From contig JAEEUA010000004.1 of assembly GCA_016286775.1 (NCBI GenBank), positions 1 to 44,608 of the forward strand: DNA of 44,608 nt. Direction: 5' to 3'. The notes below the pieces were generated by a model. It saw nothing but the letters and a program-made list of their open reading frames with translations, searched no databases and was not told the DNA's origin. Below are positions 8,374 to 16,786 of this stretch, piece after piece. The number at the start of each line of letters is the position of its first letter. Within the stretch, counting starts at the first letter, position 1. A program made the translations under genes and the position numbers. This DNA is from Bacteroidales bacterium. Lineage in GTDB: Bacteria; Bacteroidota; Bacteroidia; Bacteroidales; UBA3663.

Positions 8374-8961
8374 ATGAAAGTAGCTATCATCAAATACAAT
8401 GCGGGCAACATCTATAGCGTCTATTGTGCCTGCAAGCGTCTCGGGTGCGAGGCAGAGATAACTGACGATCCCAAGACTATCCGCGAGGCCGACCGCGTTA
8501 TCTTCCCGGGTGTAGGCGAAGCGCGTGCTGCTATGCAGTATCTCAACCAGACGGGCTTGTCAGACGTCATCCGCAATCTTCGTCAGCCCGTTCTGGGCAT
8601 CTGCATCGGCATGCAGCTACTCTGCCGTCATAGCGAAGAGGGTGATGTCGATTGTCTCGGCATCTTCGATGTTCCCGTCGTTCGTTTCCGTCCTTCTTCA
8701 CCCGAATTCAAGGTGCCACAGATGGGATGGAACACCATTGAGAAGTTCGAAAACCCATTATTTATGAATTTGCACGAAGGAGACTATGTCTATTACGTGC
8801 ACAGCTATTACATTCCCCTTTGTCCCTACACAATCGCTCAGACCGATTATGACGGGTACTATAGTGCAGCCCTTCACAAGGATAACTTCTGGGCCACTCA
8901 GTTCCATCCCGAAAAGTCAGGGTCAGTCGGGGAGCAGATATTACGTAACTTTTTGTCATGA
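8374..8961 (+). CDS. hisH: Imidazole glycerol phosphate synthase, glutamine amidotransferase subunit
   Basis: HisH (195 aa from the preferred start) hydrolyses glutamine and channels ammonia to HisF in step 5 of histidine synthesis. The class I amidotransferase nucleophile is the Cys in GICIGMQLL, and the His/Glu pair is in QFHPEKSGS near the C-terminus. The ATG at 8374 gives MKVAIIKYNAGNI, the usual family beginning. An in-frame ATG at 8365 would add three residues and overlap the lptD stop (8370-8372). The gene ends with an ATGA overlap with hisA. Adjacency to lptD rather than to a his leader is notable. Confidence 0.95.
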   Translation: MKVAIIKYNAGNIYSVYCACKRLGCEAEITDDPKTIREADRVIFPGVGEARAAMQYLNQTGLSDVIRNLRQPVLGICIGMQLLCRHSEEGDVDCLGIFDVPVVRFRPSSPEFKVPQMGWNTIEKFENPLFMNLHEGDYVYYVHSYYIPLCPYTIAQTDYDGYYSAALHKDNFWATQFHPEKSGSVGEQILRNFLS

Positions 8962-9689
8962 TTGAACTTATTCCCGCCGTTGACATTATCGACGGCAAAC
9001 TCGTTCGCCTTACGAAAGGCGACTATGATACAAAGAAAGAATACAGCCAGGACCCGCTGGAAACTGCCAAGCAGTTCGAAGCCATCGGCATCAAGCGCCT
9101 TCATCTTGTTGATCTTGATGGGGCCAAGGGCGGACATATAGTCAACCACAAGATCCTCGAGAAGGTTGCTTCGGGCACCAATCTCGTCATCGATTTCGGT
9201 GGCGGAATCAAGAGCGACGAAGATGCTCGTGTGGCCTTCGAAAGTGGCGCACAGATGATAACCGCAGGTTCCATTGCCGTTCAACGCCCCCAGCTCTTTC
9301 TGGCCTGGCTCGAAAAATATGGCTCCGACCGCGTCATTCTCGGCGCCGACATCAAGGACGGACGTATTGCCATACAGGGTTGGCTCGAAGAGAGCGATGC
9401 ACGCTGGCAGACCTTCCTCGAAAGCTATACGGCCCGAGGTGTCCGCAAAGTGATTTCGACCGACATATCGCGCGACGGCATGATGGCAGGTCCTTCCACC
9501 GAACTCTATAAGGATATGATGGCGGAGTTTCCCGACCTGTATGTCATAGCTTCGGGTGGAGTCAGCTGTATGATGGATGTGCTTCAGCTTGAAGCTGCCA
9601 ACGTTCCCGCCGTCATCATCGGCAAGGCCATCTATGAGGGCCGCATCACGTTCTCCGAACTTGAACGTTATCAAAAAAACAATTGTTAA
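8958..9689 (+). CDS. hisA: Phosphoribosyl-formimino-AICAR phosphate (ProFAR) isomerase
   Basis: HisA (243 aa) is a TIM barrel performing the Amadori isomerisation before the HisHF step. Half-barrel phosphate-binding motifs are visible: VIDFGGGIKSD in the middle and VIASGGVS near the C-terminus. Acid/base aspartates lie in AVDIIDGK (near residue 8) and in STDISRDGM. The start overlaps the hisH stop by 4 nt (ATGA), so translation is coupled. It is homologous to the downstream hisF, as expected. Confidence 0.95.
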   Translation: MIELIPAVDIIDGKLVRLTKGDYDTKKEYSQDPLETAKQFEAIGIKRLHLVDLDGAKGGHIVNHKILEKVASGTNLVIDFGGGIKSDEDARVAFESGAQMITAGSIAVQRPQLFLAWLEKYGSDRVILGADIKDGRIAIQGWLEESDARWQTFLESYTARGVRKVISTDISRDGMMAGPSTELYKDMMAEFPDLYVIASGGVSCMMDVLQLEAANVPAVIIGKAIYEGRITFSELERYQKNNC

Positions 9690-9695
9690 TTGTTA
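9680..9695 (+). repeat. 16-bp AT-rich word shared with the hisG leader (copy 1)
   Basis: CAATTGTTAATTGTTA spans the last hisA codons and stop and is followed by a T-rich tract before hisF. The identical 16-mer occurs at 38075-38090 just upstream of hisG. It has an internal 7-nt period (TAATTGT). It may be a low-complexity AT word rather than a regulatory site. Confidence 0.5.
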
Positions 9696-9711
9696 ATTTT
9701 CAATTCAAAAG

Positions 9712-10470
9712 ATGTTAGCCAAACGCATCATCCCCTGCCTCGACGTCAAGGACGGAACAACCGTCAAGGGTGTACAATTTATCAATTTCCGCGATGCAGG
9801 CGACCCTGTAGAGCTTGGTAAGCAATACAGTCAGATGGGCGCCGACGAATTGGTCTATCTCGACATCACGGCTTCCCACGAGGGACGGCGCACCTTTACC
9901 GACCTTGTCCGTCGAATTGCCGCCGAAGTATCCATCCCCTTCACGGTTGGCGGGGGTATCCACGAGCTTTCCGATGTCGAAAGGCTGCTGGCTGCCGGTG
10001 CCGACAAGGTCTCGGTCAACTCATCTGCCTTGCGACGTCCCGAGCTTATCACCGAGATTGCCGAGCGTTTCGGACGGCAGGAGTGCGTCTGTGCCATAGA
10101 TGCTCGACTGGAGGACGATGGGCAATGGCGATGCTACCTCAATGGAGGACGCATCCCGACCGACCGTTATCTCTTCGAATGGGCACACGAGGCGCAGGAA
10201 CGTGGCGCGGGCGAAATACTTTTCACTTCGATGAACCACGACGGCTCGAAGCAGGGCTTTGCCAACGAAGCCTTGGCCCGTTTGTCCGACGAACTGACCA
10301 TCCCGATCATTGCGTCGGGTGGAGCTGGTTGCAAGGAGCATTTCCTCGATGTATTCAAGGTCGGTCATGCCGATGCTGCCTTAGCTGCCTCGGTCTTCCA
10401 TTTCGGCGAAATCCCGATGCGCGAGCTCAAGCTCTATCTTGCGGAGAACGGCATCAACGTCCGCTTGTAA
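9712..10470 (+). CDS. hisF: Imidazole glycerol phosphate synthase cyclase subunit
   Basis: HisF (252 aa) is the cyclase half of the HisHF complex. It uses ammonia from HisH to make imidazole glycerol phosphate and AICAR. Visible motifs are IPCLDVKDG with the catalytic Asp near residue 11, FTVGGGIHE, the second catalytic Asp in [11 protein letters not shown], and the phosphate-binding IIASGGAG. Length and motifs match the family throughout. It begins 22 nt after hisA, across an AT-rich repeated word. Confidence 0.96.
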   Translation: MLAKRIIPCLDVKDGTTVKGVQFINFRDAGDPVELGKQYSQMGADELVYLDITASHEGRRTFTDLVRRIAAEVSIPFTVGGGIHELSDVERLLAAGADKVSVNSSALRRPELITEIAERFGRQECVCAIDARLEDDGQWRCYLNGGRIPTDRYLFEWAHEAQERGAGEILFTSMNHDGSKQGFANEALARLSDELTIPIIASGGAGCKEHFLDVFKVGHADAALAASVFHFGEIPMRELKLYLAENGINVRL

Positions 10471-10506
10471 TCATCTTTTTAAAATCCAAAATCCCAAAAT
10501 AAACGA

Positions 10507-11121
10507 ATGAAAATCGATTTCGAAAAGTTGCAGGGCCTCGTTCCTGCCATTATCCAGGATGCTGTGACCAGCAAGGTCCTCATGCTTGGCTTCATGAACC
10601 AGGAAGCCTACGACAAGACCGTCGAGACAGGTCTTGTGACCTTCTGGAGCCGCACGCGCAATTGCCTTTGGACCAAGGGCGAGACCTCGGGCAATGTGCT
10701 CCGAGTCGTCCAGATTCTCAACGATTGTGACGACGACACGCTGCTCATCAAGGTCAATCCCGCTGGCCCTGTCTGCCATACGGGTGCCGATACCTGCTGG
10801 AACGAAACCAACGAACGTAATCCCTTGCTTTTCCTTACCGAGCTGCAGGACTTCATCATCAAGCGTCACGAGGAGATGCCCGAAGGCTCCTACACAACCA
10901 GCCTGTTCAAGGATGGCCTGAACCGCATGGCTCAGAAGGTAGGAGAGGAGGCACTCGAGCTCGTTATCGAGGCCACCAATGGCACCAACGATCGCCTCAT
11001 CTACGAAGGTTCCGACATGCTTTATCATCTCATCGTCCTCCTTACGAGCAAAGGACTCCGTATCGAGGATATGGCTGCCGAACTTGCCGAACGTCATCAG
11101 CCCGGCTGGAAAAAACATTAA
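10507..11121 (+). CDS. hisIE: Bifunctional phosphoribosyl-AMP cyclohydrolase / phosphoribosyl-ATP pyrophosphatase
   Basis: A 204-aa fusion. The N-terminal HisI domain (about 1-100) has MLGFMNQEAY, FWSRTRNCLWTKGETSGN and zinc-binding CHTGADTCW. The C-terminal HisE domain (about 110-204) has EGSYTTSLF and VGEEALELVIEA. It performs steps 2 and 3 of histidine synthesis. It follows hisF by 36 nt in a short AT-rich gap and is the last his gene of this cluster. A run of TTCGAAC-like repeats follows its stop. Confidence 0.96.
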   Translation: MKIDFEKLQGLVPAIIQDAVTSKVLMLGFMNQEAYDKTVETGLVTFWSRTRNCLWTKGETSGNVLRVVQILNDCDDDTLLIKVNPAGPVCHTGADTCWNETNERNPLLFLTELQDFIIKRHEEMPEGSYTTSLFKDGLNRMAQKVGEEALELVIEATNGTNDRLIYEGSDMLYHLIVLLTSKGLRIEDMAAELAERHQPGWKKH

Positions 11122-11125
11122 CACT

Positions 11126-11200
11126 TTGAACCGTTCGAACTCTTCGAACTGTTCAAACTTTTGAATTTTCGAACTTTTGAACATTTCGAACCTCTTGAAC
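11126..11200. repeat. Degenerate ~9-bp tandem repeat (TTCGAAC core)
   Basis: Nine copies of TT(C/G)(G/A)AAC begin at about 11126, 11134, 11143, 11152, 11161, 11168, 11177, 11185 and 11195, so the spacing averages nearly 9 nt. The array fills almost the whole 92-nt gap between hisIE and the FtsE-type gene. TTCGAA is self-complementary, so the strand is arbitrary. No promoter or terminator is otherwise visible in the gap. Confidence 0.7.
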
Positions 11201-11213
11201 TTCCCAGAACCCC

Positions 11214-12014
11214 ATGATCAGTTACAAGAACGTCACCATCGCACGAGGCGATAACGTGCTCGTCAAGAATATGGACCTTGCGGTCGGTGAGGGGGAATTT
11301 GTCTATCTCATTGGCAAGGTGGGTGCAGGCAAGTCGTCGCTTCTTCGTACGATGTACAAGGACCTCGATATTCGCGAAGGAACGGAAGCCATTATCTTCG
11401 ACGAATACGACCTGCTGTCCCTCAAGTCCAGTCAGATTCCCTATCTGCGCCGCAAGGTGGGCATCATCTTCCAGGACTTCCAGCTTCTTACCGATCGCGA
11501 TGTCGAAGCCAATCTCGACTTTGTGCTTCGTGCTACTGGTTGGAAGAACGTCGTCGACCGTCGTCAGCGCATCACCGAAGTGCTCGACCTCGTCGATATG
11601 GTAGGCTGCGAAAAAAGAATGCCCAACACCCTTTCGGGTGGTGAGCAGCAGCGTATAGTGATTGCTCGGGCCTTGTTGAACAGCCCCCGCCTGATCCTTG
11701 CCGACGAGCCTACGGGCAACCTTGATCCGGAAACAGGGCAGAAGATCGTGAGTCTGCTCTACAAGATTTGCAAGGAGCAGCATGCCACGGTCATCATGTC
11801 CACCCACAACCTGGCATTCCTCAATTATTTCCCGGGTCGTGTCATCCACCTTACCGACAACCAGTTGGTCGAAGTGGGCGGTACCGACGAGCCCGATACT
11901 ATCGAGGATGTTGTTGCTGGCTCAACTCCGGGTAGCTTGGAATCCCTTGAAGGAATTCCCAGCGACCTGCTTCACGGTTCAGATGGCAGCAATAATGCTG
12001 CAGACCATTGCTGA
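11214..12014 (+). CDS. ftsE: FtsE-type ABC transporter ATP-binding protein
   Basis: A 266-aa ATPase. It has Walker [10 protein letters not shown] (K40), Q-loop FQDFQ (Q87), signature LSGGEQQR (140-147), Walker [10 protein letters not shown] (D164, E165) and a switch His (H198). The pattern is closest to FtsE, which with FtsX regulates cell-wall hydrolases at the division site; MacB/LolD-type ATPases are alternatives. No ftsX is adjacent, so the partner must lie elsewhere. The ATPase core is complete by about residue 225. The remaining 40 residues are a polar tail whose DNA overlaps the opposite-strand HSDR_N gene by 116 nt, so the tail may be a by-product of a lost stop codon. Confidence 0.85.
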   Translation: MISYKNVTIARGDNVLVKNMDLAVGEGEFVYLIGKVGAGKSSLLRTMYKDLDIREGTEAIIFDEYDLLSLKSSQIPYLRRKVGIIFQDFQLLTDRDVEANLDFVLRATGWKNVVDRRQRITEVLDLVDMVGCEKRMPNTLSGGEQQRIVIARALLNSPRLILADEPTGNLDPETGQKIVSLLYKICKEQHATVIMSTHNLAFLNYFPGRVIHLTDNQLVEVGGTDEPDTIEDVVAGSTPGSLESLEGIPSDLLHGSDGSNNAADHC

Positions 12015-12375
12015 CCAGCAGCCAATCGACCTGCAGGGCTATGTTGTAGCGCCCGATCTGGTCAAAAACCTCCTGCGAGAGCGTCACGGTCGGGGCCTTG
12101 TATTCCACAATCAGAAGCGGTTCGCCGCTATCGCCGAAAACCACGCTGTCGCATCGACGTTCCAGCTTGCCCACCTTGATGGCTATCTCGTTGCCTATCC
12201 TTCCGGAAGGATAATGCAGGTATTCGACAAGGAAATGCACAAAATGCTGCCGTACCCACTCTTCGGGAGTGAGTTTCACCCAGCGCCGACGTTGTGTATC
12301 CCAAATTTCCTGCAGGGAGGTCTTGGGGTTCAGTCGGGTGCGCACTTCATAGGATGGCAGATTCAGAGTATCCAT
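11899..12375 (-). CDS. Stand-alone type I restriction HSDR_N-like (PD-(D/E)xK) domain protein
   Basis: A 158-aa protein resembling the N-terminal nuclease domain of HsdR (HSDR_N_2). The PD-(D/E)xK core is visible: D76 in ERRCDSVVF and E91-x-K93 in LIVEYKAP, preceded by helices including EEWVRQHFVHFLV. No helicase domain and no hsdM/hsdS genes are nearby, so it is not a working type I restriction subunit. To my knowledge, small proteins of this kind are common in Bacteroidetes and have unknown function. It is divergent from holA (49-nt gap) and has a full consensus promoter. Its 3' end overlaps the end of the FtsE-type gene on the other strand. Confidence 0.85.
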   Translation of the reverse strand: MDTLNLPSYEVRTRLNPKTSLQEIWDTQRRRWVKLTPEEWVRQHFVHFLVEYLHYPSGRIGNEIAIKVGKLERRCDSVVFGDSGEPLLIVEYKAPTVTLSQEVFDQIGRYNIALQVDWLLVSNGLQHYCCHLNREAGRWEFLQGIPSYPELSQQQHPR

Positions 12376-12401
12376 AGCAAAGCCTGTTTGTTAATCGGCT
12401 G

Positions 12402-12432
12402 CAAAGATACAAACAAAATTTGACATGGCAAA
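12402..12432 (-). promoter_or_regulatory. Promoter of the HSDR_N-like gene
   Basis: On the minus strand TTTG (12432-12429), a 19-nt spacer and TATCTTTG (12409-12402) match the Bacteroidetes consensus fully. The -33 box lies inside the first codons of holA on the opposite strand. The predicted leader is about 20 nt. Confidence 0.62.
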
Positions 12433-13456
12433 GAAAACAGACAATTTTCAGCAGATAAAGGAACAAATCGAAGCAAGACAATTTGCTCCGGTCTATCTGT
12501 TGCATGGCGAAGAAGCCTTCTTCATTGACCAACTCACCAATCTCCTGCTCGACACGGTACTTACCGAGGACGAGAAGGACTTCGACCTGGTGCAGTTCTA
12601 TTCGGGTGCAGGAGAATTTTCGTCAAGCGATGTCATTTCGTCCTGTCGTCGTTTTCCCATGGTAGCCGAGAAGCAGCTGGTCATGCTGCGCGAAGTGCAG
12701 GCGCTCGACAAGCGTTCCTTCAAGCTCGATGACCTCTGCCTCTACCTCAAGCAACCCAGCCCCAGCACGGTGCTTGTCATTACCTGCAAGACTGTCGCCA
12801 TTTCGGGTACCTCCGAGCTGTTAAGGCTCTGCAAGAAGATTGGCGTGGTCTATCAGAGCGACAAGGTGCGCGATTACGAGCTGCCTCGCATCCTCCCTTC
12901 TTTCCTGAAAACCTTGGGTGTCACCGCCGAACCGAAGGCCATCGACATGCTGCAGAACTACATCGGCGCCGACTTCAGCCGCCTTTCGCACGAGGTCGAT
13001 AAGCTGCGCCTCACCATGCAGGGACGTACCCAGATCACCGAACAGGATGTGGCCGATCACGTTGGCATTTCGCGCGAATTTAATGTATATGAGCTTTCCG
13101 AAGCCCTTGCCCGTCGTGATGCCCTGCGAGTCGAGAACATTCGTCTCTACTTCACTCGTAACCCTAAGGCCGGTGCTATCCCGATGGTCATCTCGACGCT
13201 CTTCACACTCTTCCAGAACATGATGCTCGGGTTTTACTGTAGCGACCGTACCATCAATGGCATCATGAAGGAGATCGGTTGCAGCTATCCGCAGGCCAAG
13301 ACTGTCCTCGATGGTATGCGTTGCTATAATGCTCGCACCACCATGCGCAACATTTCTATCCTTCGCGAGTTCGACGCCCGTAGCAAGGGTGGAAGAGGAG
13401 GGACCACACCCGATCCCGACCTCATGCAGGAACTTTTCTATCAATTGATGCATTAG
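12425..13456 (+). CDS. holA: DNA polymerase III subunit delta
   Basis: A 343-aa protein with the HolA layout. It has an N-terminal FAPVYLLHGEEAFFIDQL segment (residues 20-37), a degenerate RecA-like AAA+ domain with LVMLREVQ and TVLVITCK, a three-helix lid with FSRLSHEVDKL, and a helical collar domain to the end. The subunit opens the beta clamp as part of the clamp loader. Length fits Bacteroidetes HolA. It starts divergently from the HSDR_N gene and is followed by ugd after a 36-nt low-complexity gap. Confidence 0.92.
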   Translation: MAKKTDNFQQIKEQIEARQFAPVYLLHGEEAFFIDQLTNLLLDTVLTEDEKDFDLVQFYSGAGEFSSSDVISSCRRFPMVAEKQLVMLREVQALDKRSFKLDDLCLYLKQPSPSTVLVITCKTVAISGTSELLRLCKKIGVVYQSDKVRDYELPRILPSFLKTLGVTAEPKAIDMLQNYIGADFSRLSHEVDKLRLTMQGRTQITEQDVADHVGISREFNVYELSEALARRDALRVENIRLYFTRNPKAGAIPMVISTLFTLFQNMMLGFYCSDRTINGIMKEIGCSYPQAKTVLDGMRCYNARTTMRNISILREFDARSKGGRGGTTPDPDLMQELFYQLMH

Positions 13457-13492
13457 AAATCAAACCCCTCAAACCCTCTTAACCCCAACAAT

Positions 13493-14869
13493 ATGCGAGA
13501 TTTCAAAGACATAAAGATTGCTGTGGCAGGTACAGGCTATGTAGGCCTCTCCATCGCCACCTTGTTAGCACAGAACCACGAGGTGATTGCCGTTGATGTC
13601 ATCCCCGAAAAGGTGGACAAGATCAACAAGGGCATCAGCCCCATCCAGGACGAATACATCGAAAAATATCTCGGCGAAGTTCTTCCTGCCCTCCGCAAGG
13701 AAGGCAAGGGCGGAAAGCTCAGCGCCACGCTCGACGGTGCAGCCGCCTACCGACAGGCAGATTTTGTGGTCATAGCGGCTCCCACCAACTACGACCCCAT
13801 CAAGAACTATTTCGACACGTCGCATGTCGAGGAGGTCATCGATCTTGTCATTGCCAACAACCCCGATGCCGTAATGGTCATCAAGAGTACCATACCCGTA
13901 GGCTATTCGCGTTCGCTCTACGTCAAGTATGCGCTCCAGTTCCTCTACAAGCCCGAGCTGAAGGGCAAGAAGTTCAACCTGCTCTTCTCGCCCGAGTTCC
14001 TGCGCGAATCAAAGGCGCTCTACGACAACCTCTATCCTTCGCGCATCATCGTAGGCTTCCCGAAGCTCATCCACATCGACGAAAAGAACTTCACCGAGGA
14101 GAACGCCGCCATCACCGCCATCGGCAATCCCAAGGCCGAGGAGTTCGCCCATACGTTTGCCGACCTGCTGGTCGAAGGCGCCCTGAAGGAGGACATCCCC
14201 ACGCTCTTCATGGGCATGAAGGAGGCCGAAGCCGTCAAGCTCTTCTCCAACACCTACCTGGCTCTGCGCGTCAGCTACTTCAACGAGCTCGATACCTATG
14301 CCGAGGTCAAGGGTCTCGATACCGCATCGATCATCAATGGTGTCGGCCTTGATCCGCGCATCGGCACCCACTACAACAACCCCTCGTTCGGCTACGGAGG
14401 CTACTGTCTGCCCAAGGACACCAAGCAGCTTCTTGCCAATTACCAGGATGTCCCGCAGGAGATGATGACTGCTATCGTGCAGAGCAATCGCACTCGCAAG
14501 GACTTCATCGCCGATGCTGTGCTGAAGATGGCAGGATGGTACGACTATACCAGCAACAGCCAGTATGGCGCCAGCGACCCCAAGAATTGCGTGATTGGTG
14601 TCTATCGTCTTACGATGAAGTCCAACTCCGACAACTTCCGTCAGTCGGCCATCCAGGGCATCATGAAGCGCATCAAGGCGAAGGGTGCCGAAGTCATCAT
14701 CTATGAACCCGCTCTCGAAGACGGCAGCACCTTCTTCGGCAGCAAGGTCATCAACGACCTTCAGGCCTTCAAGCAGCAGTCCCACGCCATCATCGCCAAC
14801 CGCTACGACTCCTGCCTCGACGACGTCAAGGAAAAGGTCTATACCCGCGACATCTTCCGTCGCGATTAA
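13493..14869 (+). CDS. ugd: UDP-glucose 6-dehydrogenase (nucleotide sugar dehydrogenase)
   Basis: A 458-aa UDP-glucose/GDP-mannose dehydrogenase family enzyme. It has an N-terminal Rossmann motif GTGYVGLS (14-21), [17 protein letters not shown] in the middle, the catalytic C305 in [15 protein letters not shown], and a C-terminal UDP-binding domain ending with IIANRYDS. It oxidises UDP-glucose to UDP-glucuronate, or a related UDP-sugar, for capsule or exopolysaccharide. The PSRIIVG segment and overall layout fit the short UDP-glucose type rather than WecC, but substrate is inference. No capsule genes are next to it. A GC-rich 27-bp tandem repeat begins 20 nt after the stop. Confidence 0.9.
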   Translation: MRDFKDIKIAVAGTGYVGLSIATLLAQNHEVIAVDVIPEKVDKINKGISPIQDEYIEKYLGEVLPALRKEGKGGKLSATLDGAAAYRQADFVVIAAPTNYDPIKNYFDTSHVEEVIDLVIANNPDAVMVIKSTIPVGYSRSLYVKYALQFLYKPELKGKKFNLLFSPEFLRESKALYDNLYPSRIIVGFPKLIHIDEKNFTEENAAITAIGNPKAEEFAHTFADLLVEGALKEDIPTLFMGMKEAEAVKLFSNTYLALRVSYFNELDTYAEVKGLDTASIINGVGLDPRIGTHYNNPSFGYGGYCLPKDTKQLLANYQDVPQEMMTAIVQSNRTRKDFIADAVLKMAGWYDYTSNSQYGASDPKNCVIGVYRLTMKSNSDNFRQSAIQGIMKRIKAKGAEVIIYEPALEDGSTFFGSKVINDLQAFKQQSHAIIANRYDSCLDDVKEKVYTRDIFRRD

Positions 14870-14889
14870 AACCGCTCAACCTCGTCCTT

Positions 14890-15020
14890 CGCGCGTCCCG
14901 CCTTTCCTTCGTTCCCCGCGCGTCCCTCCTTTCCTTCGTTCCCCGCGCGTCCCTCCTTTCCTTCGTTCTTCACGCGTCCCGCCTTTCCTTCGTTCTCCGC
15001 GCGTCCCTCCTGTCTTTGTT
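14890..15020. repeat. 27-bp GC-rich tandem repeat, about 4.8 copies
   Basis: Four full units start at 14890, 14917, 14944 and 14971, followed by a 23-nt partial unit at 14998. Units share CGCGCGTCCC, then TCCTTTCCTTCGTT, and differ at only a few positions. The array fills the gap between ugd and the hairpin ahead of the ACT gene. It is GC-rich, unlike the AT-rich spacers elsewhere. Because 27 is a multiple of three a frame stays open across it, but no start or family supports translation. Confidence 0.85.
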
Positions 15021-15038
15021 GCAGCCATGCTTGGCTGC
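15021..15038 (+). promoter_or_regulatory. Hairpin upstream of the ACT-domain gene
   Basis: GCAGCCA pairs perfectly with TGGCTGC around a TGCT loop, ending 22 nt before the ACT-gene ATG. The same stem with a TCTT loop precedes the DUF711 gene at 15378-15395. There is no T-run after it, so a terminator is unlikely; a translational or RNA-stability element is a guess. Confidence 0.5.
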
Positions 15039-15060
15039 CCCTTATAAAACAACCACCCCT

Positions 15061-15333
15061 ATGAACCGCACCGTAATAACCGTAATCGGAAAAGACACAG
15101 TAGGCATTATCGCCGCCGTTTGCTCCTATCTGGCCGATAACAACGTCAACATCCTCGATATCACCCAGACCACCATCCGGGAATACTTCAACATGATGAT
15201 GATCGTTGATATCAACAATTGCAACGTCCCCTTCAGCGAACTTCGCGATGGCCTCACCGCCGTCGGCAATTCCCTGGGCCTCGAAATCAAGTGCCAGAAG
15301 GAAGAGATCTTCAACCAGATGCATCGCATTTGA
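15061..15333 (+). CDS. ACT domain-containing protein (UPF0237 type)
   Basis: A 90-aa single ACT domain: beta-alpha-beta start TVIGKDTVGIIAAVCSYLA, then VNILDITQTTIREYF and MMMIVDI. This matches UPF0237/ACT_6 proteins. These small proteins presumably bind an amino acid or other small ligand and are repeatedly encoded beside UPF0210/DUF711 proteins, exactly as here. The frame is open upstream through part of the tandem repeat, but the ATG at 15061 gives the conserved MNRTVITVIGKD beginning. Both genes share an upstream hairpin, suggesting joint control. Confidence 0.9.
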   Translation: MNRTVITVIGKDTVGIIAAVCSYLADNNVNILDITQTTIREYFNMMMIVDINNCNVPFSELRDGLTAVGNSLGLEIKCQKEEIFNQMHRI

Positions 15334-15377
15334 GTCTTCCTTCGTGTAATCAAGACAAAACCTCCCGTGTCTAAGTC

Positions 15378-15395
15378 GCAGCCATCTTTGGCTGC
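15378..15395 (+). promoter_or_regulatory. Hairpin upstream of the DUF711 gene
   Basis: GCAGCCA and TGGCTGC pair around a TCTT loop, ending 18 nt before the ATG at 15414. The stem is identical to that at 15021-15038, and position relative to the start codon is nearly the same. Confidence 0.5.
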
Positions 15396-15413
15396 ATCAT
15401 ATTCACCTTCACC

Positions 15414-16781
15414 ATGCTAAATCTTTCCGAGGTCCTTGAGACCAACAAAATGATTGACCAGGAGCACCTGGATGTGCGCACCATCACGATGGGCATCTCC
15501 TTGCTCGACTGCTCTACCGAATCCGTGCTGCAGACCTGTCAGAACATCTATGACAAGATTGTGCGCTACGCCTCCAACCTCGTGCGCACCGGCGAGGCTA
15601 TCTCGCAGGAATACGGCATCCCCATCGTCAACAAGCGCATCTCCATCACTCCCGCTGCCATTGTCGGAGCTTCGTGCTGCAAGACTACGCACGATTTCGT
15701 CAAGATTGCCCGAACGCTCGATCGCGCTGCCCATGACGTCGGCGTCAACTTCATCGGCGGCTATTCTGCTACCGTACAGAAGGGCATGACGCGTGCCGAC
15801 GAACTGCTCATTCGTTCCATTCCCGAGGCGATGAAGCGCACCGAGCTTGTCTGTTCCAGCGTCAACGTCGGTTCCACCAAGACCGGCATCAACATGGATG
15901 CTGTGCGCCTGATGGGCGATGTGGTCAAGGAAACTGCCGAAGCCACCAAGGATTCCGGTTCGTTGGGTTGTGCCAAGCTTGTGGTCTTCTGCAATGCGCC
16001 CGACGACAACCCCTTCATGGCGGGTGCCTTCCACGGCGTATCGGAAGCTGAAGCCATCATCAACGTCGGCGTGTCGGGACCAGGTGTTGTGAAGCACGTG
16101 CTCGAAAATCTCCCCGAAGGAACCAATTTCGAGGTGCTTTGCGAAACCATCAAGAAGACCGCGTTCAAAATTACCCGCGTCGGCCAGCTCGTTGCTCAGG
16201 AAGCTTCCCGTCGTCTGGGCGTTCCCTTTGGTATCATCGACCTCTCGTTGGCTCCAACACCCGCTATCGGTGACTCGGTGGCTGACATCCTTCAGGCCAT
16301 CGGTCTCGAACGAACGGGTGCTCCAGGCACCACCGCAGCCCTCGCCCTGCTCAACGACCAGGTTAAGAAGGGCGGCGTAATGGCCAGCTCCTACGTGGGC
16401 GGTCTGTCGGGTGCCTTCATCCCCGTCAGCGAAGACCAGGGCATGATCGATGCCGTCAATGCCGGAGCCCTCACCATCGAGAAGCTCGAAGCCATGACCT
16501 GCGTATGTTCCGTCGGTCTCGATATGATAGCCATCCCGGGCGACACGCCCGCCACGACCATCGCCGGTATTATTGCCGACGAAGCCGCCATCGGCATGGT
16601 CAACCAGAAGACCACCGCTGTCCGCGTCATTCCCGTCATCGGCAAGGGAGTGGGAGAGGTCGTGGAGTTCGGCGGTTTGCTCGGACACGCACCTATCATG
16701 CCCGTCAATCCCTTCGCCTGCGACACGTTTGTCAATCGCGGTGGTCGTATCCCAGCGCCCATCCATAGCTTCAAGAATTAA
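15414..16781 (+). CDS. PFL family protein (UPF0210 / DUF711)
   Basis: A 455-aa soluble protein of the DUF711/UPF0210 family, whose structure resembles pyruvate-formate-lyase-type barrels but whose activity is unknown. Recognisable segments are the N-terminal [43 protein letters not shown] and the C-terminal [13 protein letters not shown]. Length is normal for the family. It follows the ACT-domain gene by 80 nt, the widely conserved pair, so the ACT protein is probably its regulator or partner. The next gene begins 5 nt after the stop and may be cotranscribed. Confidence 0.92.
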   Translation: MLNLSEVLETNKMIDQEHLDVRTITMGISLLDCSTESVLQTCQNIYDKIVRYASNLVRTGEAISQEYGIPIVNKRISITPAAIVGASCCKTTHDFVKIARTLDRAAHDVGVNFIGGYSATVQKGMTRADELLIRSIPEAMKRTELVCSSVNVGSTKTGINMDAVRLMGDVVKETAEATKDSGSLGCAKLVVFCNAPDDNPFMAGAFHGVSEAEAIINVGVSGPGVVKHVLENLPEGTNFEVLCETIKKTAFKITRVGQLVAQEASRRLGVPFGIIDLSLAPTPAIGDSVADILQAIGLERTGAPGTTAALALLNDQVKKGGVMASSYVGGLSGAFIPVSEDQGMIDAVNAGALTIEKLEAMTCVCSVGLDMIAIPGDTPATTIAGIIADEAAIGMVNQKTTAVRVIPVIGKGVGEVVEFGGLLGHAPIMPVNPFACDTFVNRGGRIPAPIHSFKN

Positions 16782-16786
16782 GATTC

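Noticed and set aside
11899..12375. Type I restriction-modification system
   Set aside because: Only a short HSDR_N-like domain is present; there are no helicase motifs, methylase or specificity genes nearby.
15417..16766. Long open frame antisense to the DUF711 gene (449 codons)
   Set aside because: It mirrors the codon bias of a well-recognised gene on the plus strand and shows no family motifs of its own.
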